The notes below the pieces were generated by a model. That model searched no databases. It was not told the DNA's origin and was given only the letters and a program-made list of their open reading frames with translations. The translations under genes were made by a program, and so were the position numbers. Shown piece after piece: positions 18,139-26,610 of a DNA stretch of 64,000 nucleotides. Where the stretch lies: positions 4,927,501 to 4,991,500 of the forward strand of contig NZ_CP023317.1 in assembly GCF_009497655.1 (NCBI RefSeq), read 5' to 3'. The DNA comes from Priestia megaterium. GTDB taxonomy: Bacteria > Bacillota > Bacilli > Bacillales > Bacillaceae_H. Positions within the stretch are counted from its first letter, which is position 1; each line of letters opens with the position of its first letter.

Positions 18139-19551
18139 TTATTTTAACCACTCAGTATGGAATACGCCCTCTTTATCAACACGTTGATATGTGTGAGCTC
18201 CGAAGTAGTCACGTTGCGCTTGTAAAAGGTTCGCTGGTAGCGTTTCTGTACGGTAGCTGTCATAGTAAGCTAATGCACTTGAGAAACTTGGTACAGGAAT
18301 ACCTTGTTTAACCGCAATTGAAATAACTTCACGAAGAGCCGACTGATAGCCTTCTACGATATCCTTGAAGTATGGGTCTAACAATAAGTTTGTTAGATCT
18401 GCATCGCGATCGTAAGCTTCTTTAATTTTTTGTAAGAATTGTGCACGGATGATACAACCACCGCGGAAGATCATTGCAATATCACCATACTGTAAATTCC
18501 AGTCATATTCTTCAGAAGCTGCTTTCATTTGAGCAAACCCTTGCGCATATGAACAAATTTTACTCATGTACAATGCTTTACGAATTGCTTCTACTAATTC
18601 GGTTTTATCGCCTTCAAATGCAGCTGCATTTGGACCGCTCAATACTTTGCTTGCTTTTACACGTTCTTCTTTCATAGCTGAAATAAAGCGTGCAAATACA
18701 GATTCTGTAATGATTGGTAGTGGTACACCTAAATCAAGCGCACTTTGGCTTGTCCATTTACCTGTACCTTTTTGACCTGCAGTATCTAAAATAACGTCTA
18801 CAAGTGCTTTACCTGTTTCTTCATCTTTTTTCGTAAAGATATCAGCTGTGATTTCAATTAAGTAGCTATCTAGCTCGCCTTTATTCCATTCAGCAAATAC
18901 TTCATGTAATTCATCTGTTTCTAAGCCTAATACGTTTTTCATGATGAAGTATGCTTCACAAATTAACTGCATATCGCCATACTCGATGCCGTTATGAACC
19001 ATTTTTACGTAGTGACCTGCACCATTTGGTCCAATGTATGTGCAGCAATCATCGCCTTCAACTTTCGCTGAAATAGCTGTTAAGATTGGTTTTACAAGTT
19101 CATATGCTTCTTTTTGTCCGCCAGGCATGATTGAAGGTCCTTTTAATGCGCCTTCTTCTCCGCCGGATACGCCTGTACCGATGAAATGGATACCTAATTC
19201 TTCTAGCTCTTTGTTACGACGAATTGTATCCTGGAAGAATGTATTTCCGCCATCGATTAAAATGTCGCCTTTTTCTAAGTATGGTTTTAACGAATCAATT
19301 GTTGCATCTGTAGCAGCACCAGCTTTAACCATTAATAAAATTTTACGCGGTTTTTCAAGAGAATTAATAAACTCTTCCACACTGTATGTACCTGCAAAAT
19401 TTTTACCTTCTGCTTCTGTTTTTAGGAACTCTTCTGTCTTTTCAGGAGAGCGGTTATAAACTGAAACAGAATAGCCTCTGCTCTCAATGTTTAGCGCCAA
19501 GTTTTTCCCCATAACCGCTAAACCGATAACACCGATTTGTTGTTTTGCCAT
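18139..19551 (-). CDS. gndA: 6-phosphogluconate dehydrogenase, NADP+-type (GndA-like)
   Basis: Oxidatively decarboxylates 6-phosphogluconate to ribulose 5-phosphate. The 470-residue length equals the housekeeping GndA (YqjI) form of B. subtilis. The N-terminal Rossmann motif [18 protein letters not shown] and the catalytic segment [19 protein letters not shown] are intact. The arginine-containing NRSPEKT turn after the second strand supports NADP use. It is monocistronic, upstream of a 396-bp intergenic region that also serves adeR. Confidence 0.95.
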   Translation of the reverse strand: MAKQQIGVIGLAVMGKNLALNIESRGYSVSVYNRSPEKTEEFLKTEAEGKNFAGTYSVEEFINSLEKPRKILLMVKAGAATDATIDSLKPYLEKGDILIDGGNTFFQDTIRRNKELEELGIHFIGTGVSGGEEGALKGPSIMPGGQKEAYELVKPILTAISAKVEGDDCCTYIGPNGAGHYVKMVHNGIEYGDMQLICEAYFIMKNVLGLETDELHEVFAEWNKGELDSYLIEITADIFTKKDEETGKALVDVILDTAGQKGTGKWTSQSALDLGVPLPIITESVFARFISAMKEERVKASKVLSGPNAAAFEGDKTELVEAIRKALYMSKICSYAQGFAQMKAASEEYDWNLQYGDIAMIFRGGCIIRAQFLQKIKEAYDRDADLTNLLLDPYFKDIVEGYQSALREVISIAVKQGIPVPSFSSALAYYDSYRTETLPANLLQAQRDYFGAHTYQRVDKEGVFHTEWLK

Positions 19552-19947
19552 GTTAAATTCTTCCCTTCATGTGTAATATGAATTGGTCAACCTAATCGTA
19601 ACTGAACATATCATAAAGAAAGTTACAGATTCAAGTTTGATATAACCATAATCATACGTTTTATTATACACATTTGAAAAGAATCATGCTCACCGAACAT
19701 TGATTATTTTGAAGAAAATTTCGATAAAATAAGTGAAATGAACGCAGTTACTAATCATCCGTACATTCTTAACTACCTTTAGACGCATTTTAACATTTTC
19801 TTAAACAATTACTTTTGTTAAAATATTAAGCAGTTAATCATTTCAATGAATTGATGATCAACACGGTTGTTACCGTTTTACTATATTTACTGCAGCTAAA
19901 AAAGCTGCACTAGTACTTATTTTGTTTTACGAAGAGGGATTTTATAT
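19552..19947. other. Divergent intergenic region between gnd and adeR
   Basis: No coding frame is supported here. On the minus strand a TATAAT box occurs at 19663-19668 without a convincing -35. Near adeR there are two small dyads: ACGGT-TGTT-ACCGT (19863-19876) and TGCAGCT-AAAAA-AGCTGCA (19891-19909). The second would form a stable hairpin in the adeR leader about 40 nt before its start, but it lacks a T run. Either could be a regulator site; no factor is assigned. Confidence 0.4.
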
Positions 19948-21183
19948 ATGACAAAACCAATCAAAGATCCGTTCAAAGAAAATTTTGATACGCTTGAAGA
20001 ATTTGCTGATCGCATTAGCGAGGTATTGAACTGCCCTATTACGATTGAAGATGCTAATCATCGCTTACTAGCTTACAGCACCCATGATGAAAGAACGGAC
20101 CAAGCGCGTATTGCTACGATTATTGGAAGAAGAGTTCCGGAAAAAGTCATTAACAACTTATGGAAAGAAGGCATTATTCCGAAACTGCTTGAGACAAATG
20201 AACCTGTGCGTGTGAAAAATATAAATGAAATCGGGCTTGGAGATCGTATAGCCATTTCTATCTGGAAAAATGAAGAAGTTCTAGGATTCATTTGGGCTGT
20301 GGAAATTGAGAAAGCCTTAGGCGATGAAGAAGTGGAGCTATTAAAAAAAGCTGCGAATGTATTAAAAAACAAATTGCTGCAGCTTCAAATTCGAAAATAC
20401 AAACGAGAGGAGCGCTCACAGGAATTTTTCTGGAAATTATTAACTGGCCACATTAAGTCTCGCCAAGAAATTTCAGAAGCGTTTTATGAAGCTCAAATTA
20501 CGGCTCCATCAGCGTTTTCCATTGCTATCTTCCGCTTCCAAGAAGATATTACGCCTGAAGCTGAACGCCAAATTTCGTATATGTTGAAAACAATGCACCG
20601 CTTAAAAATCGTTCTTTATACGATTGATTGCAATGATTTAATCTTACTGCTTTCTTTGGATGCGGTTGAAAATCCTCTTGATGAACAGCGAGATTTTGTA
20701 GACTATTTTAGAGGAAACATGCATGAACGCTTTGATGTTACTCAAATTAAAGCCAGCTGCAGCAGTATTTATTCATCGCACGATCATATCGAAAAAAGCT
20801 ATAAAGAAGCTTTGAACGTATTAGATATGAAAAGTAAGTTTCCAGAAGAAACAAAAGAGATTATTAACTATCAAGAATTAGGTATTTATCAATTTCTAGA
20901 TGTTATTTTAGACAAGCGCGTTCAAGATCAATTTGAAAACCATTCTTTAAAGAAGCTAACTGATTATGACCTTCGTCATAACAGTAACTTGGTGGAGACT
21001 CTTGAAGTATTTTTAAATAATGATAACAATATTAATGAAGCAGCCAAAGAATTAAATGTGCATATGAATACACTTAGCTATCGATTAAAGCGAATTTCAG
21101 AGATTGGTGATATCAACTTAAAGGATGTTAATCAAAAAATGACTCTTTATATTGATATTAAGTTAATGAAATATAAAAAATAA
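19948..21183 (+). CDS. adeR: PucR/CdaR-type transcriptional activator of alanine dehydrogenase
   Basis: A 411-residue regulator with the PucR architecture: an N-terminal sensory region (ISEVLNCPITIEDANHRLLA, GAF-like), a central GGDEF-like CdaR segment and a C-terminal PucR helix-turn-helix (NINEAAKELNVHMNTLSYRL). B. subtilis AdeR activates ald in response to alanine. Here ald lies directly downstream on the same strand after a terminator, which supports the assignment. Ribosome site AGAGGG precedes the ATG. Confidence 0.85.
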   Translation: MTKPIKDPFKENFDTLEEFADRISEVLNCPITIEDANHRLLAYSTHDERTDQARIATIIGRRVPEKVINNLWKEGIIPKLLETNEPVRVKNINEIGLGDRIAISIWKNEEVLGFIWAVEIEKALGDEEVELLKKAANVLKNKLLQLQIRKYKREERSQEFFWKLLTGHIKSRQEISEAFYEAQITAPSAFSIAIFRFQEDITPEAERQISYMLKTMHRLKIVLYTIDCNDLILLLSLDAVENPLDEQRDFVDYFRGNMHERFDVTQIKASCSSIYSSHDHIEKSYKEALNVLDMKSKFPEETKEIINYQELGIYQFLDVILDKRVQDQFENHSLKKLTDYDLRHNSNLVETLEVFLNNDNNINEAAKELNVHMNTLSYRLKRISEIGDINLKDVNQKMTLYIDIKLMKYKK

Positions 21184-21209
21184 CAGATAATGTTATATTT
21201 TTTAACAGA

Positions 21210-21252
21210 AAGCTATTTATTTATTTTCCGATAAATAAATAGCTCTTTTTTT
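21210..21252 (+). terminator. Terminator of adeR
   Basis: AGCTATTTATTTAT/ATAAATAAATAGCT with a 6-nt loop and a following T run. Confidence 0.9.
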
Positions 21253-21313
21253 ATGTTTTCTTCCCTTAACAATGTTAGATAACCTGACATAAAAATTAAA
21301 AATTCTGATAAGT

Positions 21314-21350
21314 AAGCGGTTACATTTGTGTGTTTAAACAAAAACCGCTT
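21314..21350. promoter_or_regulatory. Inverted repeat upstream of ald, candidate AdeR site
   Basis: AAGCGGTT (21314-21321) and AACCGCTT (21343-21350) flank a perfect inner palindrome TGTTTAAACA (21331-21340). The element lies 86-122 bp before ald. A binding site for AdeR is inferred from position only. Confidence 0.4.
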
Positions 21351-21435
21351 CTTCAATTCTTCTTTCTAGACAAAGAAATTTCACAAAACTTTCTTTATAC
21401 TAAAGATACACAAACGACCAAGGGGGAAATTAATC

Positions 21436-22569
21436 ATGATTATTGGCGTACCAAAAGAAATCAAAAACAACGAAAACCGAGTAGCGATTACACCAGCAGG
21501 CGTAGCATCATTTGTTGGTACAGGTCATCGTGTATTAATTGAAAATGAAGCGGGTATTGGAAGTAACTTCACAAACGAAGATTATGTAAAAGCCGGAGCT
21601 GAAATTGTTGAGACAGCAGCTGACGTGTGGGCACAAGCTGAAATGGTCATGAAAGTAAAAGAACCATTAGCAAGTGAATACGGCTATTTTAGACCAGGTC
21701 TTATCTTATTCACTTACCTTCACTTAGCAGCTGAACCAGCACTGGCAAAAGCATTAAAAGATAGCGGTGTAACGGCTATTGCTTATGAAACAGTGGCAGT
21801 CAATCGTACATTGCCTCTATTAACACCTATGAGCGAAGTAGCAGGACGTATGGCTGCTCAAATTGGTGCACAATTCCTTCAAAAATCAAACGGCGGAAAA
21901 GGAATTTTATTAGCGGGTGTTCCTGGAGTTAGCCGCGGAAAAGTAACGATTATTGGAGGCGGCGGTGTTGGTACAAATGCTGCAAAAATCGCAATCGGCC
22001 TCGGTGCTGATGTAACAATTATTGATTTAAGTCCTGAACGCCTACGTCAATTAGACGATATCTTTGGCAACCAAATCAATACGCTAGTGTCAAATCCCTA
22101 TAACATTGCGGATGCAGTAGCAGAGTCAGATTTAGTGATTGGTGCAGTATTAATCCCAGGTGCAAAAGCTCCAAAACTCGTAACAGAAGAAATGGTGAAA
22201 ACCATGAAGCCAGGTTCTGTTATTGTTGACGTAGCAATCGACCAAGGTGGTATCGTTGAAACAATTGACCACATTACAACACACGATCAGCCTACTTATG
22301 AAAAGCACGGTGTTGTACACTATGCAGTTGCGAACATGCCAGGAGCAGTTCCACGCACATCAACGATTGCTTTAACAAATGTAACGGTACCTTACGCACT
22401 TCAAATTGCTTCTAAAGGTGTTCACAAAGCAATCGCTCAAAACGAAGCGTTAAAATTAGGAGTGAACGTTGCAAACGGAGCTATTACGTACGAAGCAGTT
22501 GCACATGATTTAGGTTATGATTATGTATCAGTAGACGTAGCTCTGGAAAAAGAATTAGCTTCTATTTAA
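21436..22569 (+). CDS. ald: Alanine dehydrogenase
   Basis: NAD-dependent oxidative deamination of L-alanine to pyruvate and ammonium, used for alanine catabolism and in sporulation. The 377-residue chain has K75 (VMKVKEP) and H96 (TYLHLAAE), the pyruvate-binding and catalytic residues, and the Rossmann glycine loop [16 protein letters not shown]. Ribosome site GGGGGAAA precedes the ATG. Its regulator adeR lies upstream, and an inverted repeat lies between them. Confidence 0.97.
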   Translation: MIIGVPKEIKNNENRVAITPAGVASFVGTGHRVLIENEAGIGSNFTNEDYVKAGAEIVETAADVWAQAEMVMKVKEPLASEYGYFRPGLILFTYLHLAAEPALAKALKDSGVTAIAYETVAVNRTLPLLTPMSEVAGRMAAQIGAQFLQKSNGGKGILLAGVPGVSRGKVTIIGGGGVGTNAAKIAIGLGADVTIIDLSPERLRQLDDIFGNQINTLVSNPYNIADAVAESDLVIGAVLIPGAKAPKLVTEEMVKTMKPGSVIVDVAIDQGGIVETIDHITTHDQPTYEKHGVVHYAVANMPGAVPRTSTIALTNVTVPYALQIASKGVHKAIAQNEALKLGVNVANGAITYEAVAHDLGYDYVSVDVALEKELASI

Positions 22570-22577
22570 TAGATAGT

Positions 22578-22614
22578 AAAAAACGTCCTTAACCCTCTGT
22601 TAAGGGCGTTTTTA
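22578..22614 (+). terminator. Terminator of ald
   Basis: AAAAACGTCCTTAAC/GTTAAGGGCGTTTTT, one G-T pair, 5-nt loop. It may also end minus-strand transcription from the metallopeptidase pseudogene. Confidence 0.88.
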
Positions 22615-22631
22615 TTTTGAATAAACAGCAA

Positions 22632-23423
22632 TTAGCTGTAAAAAACACGACTATTTAAAGCTTTGTGTATCTGTTCACCGGTAATCTCCGGTACCATTGG
22701 CCAGAATTCAGGAGTAGGAAACATAAGGTTGCTAGGCGTTCTATTATGATTACCATCTAATTCATGAAATGGTTCAGGATCATCTGTCTCGTTAAACCGA
22801 TTCGTAATAAACATAAAGTGACCTAATTCATGTGCAAGAAGATACTCATCTGTACTTGCATTTGTCATAATCACAAGTGGAAAAGAGTTATAAGTTACAG
22901 CAAGAGTCGATGAATAGTCAAAATTAACAGGCCCAAATCTATTTCCATTCATATAAAATACGTATACATCAGCGTCTTGACAAACTTTTCGGCCAGTTTC
23001 AAGCATTGCTTGTACCATTGTAAGATGACTAGCTCCTCTAATTGGAAAATTTTCCGCATTACTTACAATGCCACTGATGTTTTCCAAAAAAACAAATGAA
23101 CGTGTAATAGTAAATGTAACCCCCTGGATTAATTGGTTTTTCTCATATTGTTTCCATATCCTATTAGCAGCCGCTATGTCTCTTTTTACACGGTTGGGAA
23201 CTGTAGACGGATTATCTTTAGAGTTTCAATCAACTTTAGCTCCTGGTAATACGATTATACAAACATTTAAAGTACCTGTCTTAACAGTTTTGAAGTTATC
23301 GCTCATTAAATTCGATTTCATATAACATTCTTTGTGATTTCTCTTTTGAAGTTGTGATTGATTAGAAGAATCCGGGGCATCTTTATAACTGTCATGATTA
23401 TAATGTTTTTTTATGTGAATCAC
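22632..23423 (-). pseudogene. Zincin-type metallopeptidase gene interrupted by one in-frame TGA
   Basis: On the minus strand a single frame of about 262 codons is broken only by TGA at 23226-23228. The part after the stop (46 codons with no ATG, then 151 more) contains the zinc motif HELGHF and reads as normal protein (NRVKRDIAAANRIWKQYEKN). The part before it (65 codons) ends VCIIVLPGAKVD, a typical buried strand. Frame, composition and sense continue across the stop, so this is one gene with a nonsense mutation, or a TGG-to-TGA sequence error. The intact product would resemble small secreted or spore-associated zincins. The possible GTG start at 23423 has a poorly spaced ribosome site. Confidence 0.75.
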
Positions 23424-23811
23424 CCTTTCTTAAGTTTCTATTCATTTTATTCATTAAGAAAAAGAGTGCTTGTACAATAAGGTAAAAAGCCTTTTAATAA
23501 GAAGTTTTTTAGCATCCGATTACTTGTGAAGGTGGTTACTCTTAAGTTTATGTAAAGTAAATGTTCAAATCACCTTATATCTCATTCGCTAACGTTCATT
23601 TAACTCATGCTTCACAGTCAGTCATGATAATTCTAAATTACACGTAGGATTCATACAGTTTTTAGAAATTGAATATCTACATTAAAAGCGATAAAATAGA
23701 AGAAAAAGTGAATGGAAGAAATTTATCTAAAACACATTGGGCAACTAAAAGCCGCCCGGTAGAAATTTTACTCTATTTTCTCTATGAACTTAAAATACGG
23801 GAGGATTTTTT
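23424..23811. other. Intergenic region upstream of pdxK
   Basis: No supported gene. It holds the pdxK promoter (23669-23697) and an otherwise unremarkable AT-rich stretch. A GGGC/GCCC pairing near 23738-23757 in the pdxK leader is weak. Confidence 0.4.
23669..23697 (+). promoter_or_regulatory. Candidate sigma-A promoter for pdxK
   Basis: TTGAAT (23669-23674) and TAAAAT (23692-23697) with a 17-bp spacer, about 115 bp before pdxK. Confidence 0.5.
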
Positions 23812-24636
23812 ATGACAATGAATAAAGCATTAACCATTGCTGGTTCTGATAGCAGCGGCGGAGCTGGCATTCAAGCGGATTTAAAAACATTCCAAGAACT
23901 TGGTGTTTACGGAATGACAGCTTTAACAACAATTGTAACAATGGATCCCGATAACAGCTGGTCTCATAACGTATTTCCACAACAAGCTTCCACTGTTGAA
24001 CAGCAGCTGAAAACAATTGTAAAAGGCGTAGGCGTACAGGCTCTAAAAACGGGTATGCTTGGCTCAGTGGAAATTATTGAACTAGCGGCAAAAACAATTG
24101 AAGAATACGATTTAAAAAATGTTGTAGTAGATCCTGTGATGGTATGTAAAGGAGAAGACGAAGCGCTTCATCCGGAAACAACTGTCAGCTTGCGTGATGT
24201 ACTAGTTCCAAAAGCAACAGTCGTAACGCCTAACTTATTTGAAGCTAGTCAATTAAGCGGACTTGGCCCTATCAAAACGGTTGATCAAATGAAAGAAGCA
24301 GCCGTGAAAATTTCTGAACTTGGTGCCAAATATGTATTGATTAAAGGTGGAAGTAAATTAGCACACGAAAAAGCAATCGATTTGCTTTATGATGGAAAGA
24401 CATTTGAGATCTTAGAGTCTGAACGTATTGAAACGACATTTACACATGGTGCTGGATGCACATACTCAGCTGCGATTGCTGCTGAATTGGCAAAAGGCAG
24501 TGACGTCAAACAAGCTATTTATACAGCAAAAGAGTTTATTACAGAAGCAATTCGCCATTCATTTGCTTTAAATCAATATGTCGGACCAACAAATCACGGT
24601 GCATACCGTCGTAACAAAGAAAAAGTAACAAACTAA
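23812..24636 (+). CDS. pdxK: Pyridoxine/pyridoxal kinase (ThiD-like)
   Basis: Phosphorylates B6 vitamers in pyridoxal 5'-phosphate salvage. The ribokinase-fold chain of 274 residues opens ALTIAGSDSSGGAGIQADLK, and the anion-hole/catalytic region THGAGCTYSAAIAAELA contains the cysteine that marks the ThiD-like pyridoxal kinases of bacilli. It closely resembles B. subtilis PdxK (YwdB). HMP kinase activity cannot be excluded, but no thiamine genes are near. GGGAGG lies 7 bp before the ATG. Confidence 0.9.
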   Translation: MTMNKALTIAGSDSSGGAGIQADLKTFQELGVYGMTALTTIVTMDPDNSWSHNVFPQQASTVEQQLKTIVKGVGVQALKTGMLGSVEIIELAAKTIEEYDLKNVVVDPVMVCKGEDEALHPETTVSLRDVLVPKATVVTPNLFEASQLSGLGPIKTVDQMKEAAVKISELGAKYVLIKGGSKLAHEKAIDLLYDGKTFEILESERIETTFTHGAGCTYSAAIAAELAKGSDVKQAIYTAKEFITEAIRHSFALNQYVGPTNHGAYRRNKEKVTN

Positions 24637-24664
24637 AAGCATGCCTAAAGGCATGCTTTTCTAT
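24635..24664. terminator. Bidirectional terminator between pdxK and a HAD gene
   Basis: AAAAGCATGCC/GGCATGCTTTT with a 4-nt loop between convergent genes. Confidence 0.88.
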
Positions 24665-24669
24665 TTTGC

Positions 24670-25539
24670 TTATTGTTTGACTGTTTCAAGCGCATTTAAG
24701 ATAGCTTGAGCTACGCCGTGCTCGTCATTTGTTCCTGTTACGATATGGGCAAACTCTTTAATTTCTTGAGGGGCATTTCCCATCGCTACGGCACGTCCAA
24801 CTCGCTGAAACATCGATACGTCGTTATAATTGTCTCCAATGGCCATCGTTTCTTCTAAAGAAATATGGCGTTCTTGAACAAATGATGTAACCGCAATTCC
24901 TTTTTGAGCATTTTCATCATTTATTTCAATATTTTCTTTACCAGATGCACTGACTGCAATAGAATCTAACTTCGCAAGTTCTACTTTTGCCTGTTCTAAC
25001 TTTCCTTCATCAAAAGAGAAAGCAAGCAGCTTATAAATGTCCTTGTTTGGATCTTGAAACAGCGCTTCATACTCTTCAATAAGCTTTACTCTGCCGCTAT
25101 TGAAACGCTCTTTTGCCGCTTCTAACGATTTTTCATAATTATCTTTTAAGCTAGCACTTAAATAAATATCCATTAATACGGACAAAGCTTTTTCATAGTC
25201 ATTTGAATACGTACCTTCACTTGTATAGACTTCAAAGTACAGCTGAAACTTCTTAAAAATATCTTCTACTTCACGAATAGCTTCCATCGTCATGCCTACT
25301 GAATATTGTTTTTCCCCTTGTGGATTGCGAAGCTCTGCTCCGTTTGCACAAATTAAATATGTATGAAGTCCTGCTTCTTCTAAAACATAACGCGCTTCTT
25401 CATAAGAACGTCCCGTAGCAACAACAACTTCCACCCCTGCCTTTTGAGCTGTCTTAATCGCTTGGGCATTTTCTTTACTTACAACTTGTTCACTATTTAC
25501 TAGCGTTCCATCCATATCGATCGCAATACATTTAATCAT
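24670..25539 (-). CDS. Cof-type HAD-IIB phosphatase
   Basis: A 289-residue haloacid dehalogenase-superfamily hydrolase. Motif I is DMDGTLVNSE (nucleophile D8), motif II is ATGRSY, and motif IV is GDNYNDVSMF; a type IIB cap lies between them. Such enzymes dephosphorylate sugar phosphates, FMN precursors or similar metabolites, and the substrate here cannot be told from sequence. It lies 88 bp downstream of the beta-phosphoglucomutase gene on the same strand and may be co-transcribed with it. Confidence 0.88.
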   Translation of the reverse strand: MIKCIAIDMDGTLVNSEQVVSKENAQAIKTAQKAGVEVVVATGRSYEEARYVLEEAGLHTYLICANGAELRNPQGEKQYSVGMTMEAIREVEDIFKKFQLYFEVYTSEGTYSNDYEKALSVLMDIYLSASLKDNYEKSLEAAKERFNSGRVKLIEEYEALFQDPNKDIYKLLAFSFDEGKLEQAKVELAKLDSIAVSASGKENIEINDENAQKGIAVTSFVQERHISLEETMAIGDNYNDVSMFQRVGRAVAMGNAPQEIKEFAHIVTGTNDEHGVAQAILNALETVKQ

Positions 25540-25627
25540 GATGTACCCCTTCCTATGTATCTTTGCTCTCTTATTTTATTCTAGCATATGTTTTTTAGCG
25601 CTTTGCTACTTGCATGTAAAAGATTTA

Positions 25628-26335
25628 CTAATTTTTTGTATACGCGCTGTTATAATCTGTTCCTTTTCTTGCTTTCTCGAAAACCTCTTTGATCGTCTTT
25701 ACATGCAAATCAGCTGTTGAATATACGCGAAAATTCACATCCTCTTCCCTCAGATGCTTACCAACGCCGATAGAAACCATATCTGTTTGATTAATAGCTT
25801 TTATACCTGCCTCTCCATCTTCTATTGCCACACATGCATCGGGTTTTACTTTTAATTGATCGGCAGCTGTCAAAAATATTTCTGGATCTGGTTTTCCCTT
25901 CTTGATTTTCCTTACATCCACAATACAATCAAAAAAAGAGCGTATTCCTAGCGCATCTATTACAGTATTTGCATTCGAACTAGAAGAAGCAATTCCCATT
26001 TTAATGCCTTGTTTTTTACAATCTTCTAACAACATTTTAATGCCTGGAAGTAAATGATCTTCTGTCATTTCTCTTATTAAAGCCTGATAATGCTTATTCT
26101 TTTCATAAGCAAGCTCTTCTTTTTGTTCCACTGTCAGGTGTACATTGCCTTGCGCAGCAATGAGCTCTACAGTTCTCATCCGGCTGATTCCCTGCAGCTG
26201 TTGATTTAGTTCTTCAGAAAACGAAACGTTAAGTTGATCTGCTACTTTTTTATTTGCCCTATAATATAAATGTATTGTATCTGCAATAACACCGTCTAAA
26301 TCAAAAATAATCGCTTGTAGCTCTTCTTTTTTCAT
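25628..26335 (-). CDS. pgmB: Beta-phosphoglucomutase
   Basis: A HAD-superfamily mutase converting beta-glucose 1-phosphate to glucose 6-phosphate. The 235-residue chain has the nucleophile and acid/base pair in IIFDLDGVIADT (D12, D14) and the LQGISRMRTVELI cap segment characteristic of beta-PGM. The phosphate-binding and metal motifs GIASSSSNA and VAIEDGEAGI follow. It diverges from the PTS/MapP genes. With a maltose phosphorylase (not in this window) it would finish maltose use. An unspecific HAD-IA phosphatase is the alternative. Confidence 0.82.
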   Translation of the reverse strand: MKKEELQAIIFDLDGVIADTIHLYYRANKKVADQLNVSFSEELNQQLQGISRMRTVELIAAQGNVHLTVEQKEELAYEKNKHYQALIREMTEDHLLPGIKMLLEDCKKQGIKMGIASSSSNANTVIDALGIRSFFDCIVDVRKIKKGKPDPEIFLTAADQLKVKPDACVAIEDGEAGIKAINQTDMVSIGVGKHLREEDVNFRVYSTADLHVKTIKEVFEKARKGTDYNSAYTKN

Positions 26336-26493
26336 ATTATCCTCCTCTGTACCTATCTTTATGCCATTACTTAAATGCTTTTATTACATCCCACCATGTT
26401 AAAATACCGTTGATATTGTTCACTTTATCATAAAAATTTTTTCATCATTTATAATTTATGAATAAATTTTTCAAAAAAAGAGAAATTACAGTA

Positions 26494-26522
26494 TTGCATT
26501 ATGAAAGCCCTTTTATTACAAT
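26494..26522 (+). promoter_or_regulatory. Sigma-A promoter of the PTS gene
   Basis: TTGCAT (26494-26499) and TACAAT (26517-26522), spacer 17 bp, about 90 bp before the EIICB start. Confidence 0.6.
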
Positions 26523-26529
26523 AGGTTTA

Positions 26530-26543
26530 TGCAAACGGTTGCA
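26530..26543. promoter_or_regulatory. LacI/CcpA-family operator at the PTS promoter
   Basis: TGCAAACGGTTGCA is a dyad with a central CG, the form bound by LacI-family repressors. It begins 8 bp after the -10 box, at the predicted transcription start, a position suited to repression. It differs from the cre consensus at both W positions, so a sugar-specific regulator is as likely as CcpA. Confidence 0.6.
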
Positions 26544-26610
26544 CTATCTTAAAAATATAGTTTATCAAAAAATAAAATGAAAACCCATACATAGGGGAAG
26601 GGGAAAAACT

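Noticed and set aside
19034-19459. A 141-codon plus-strand open frame opposite gnd
   Set aside because: It lies entirely inside the well-supported gnd gene on the other strand and reads as serine/proline-rich antisense sequence.
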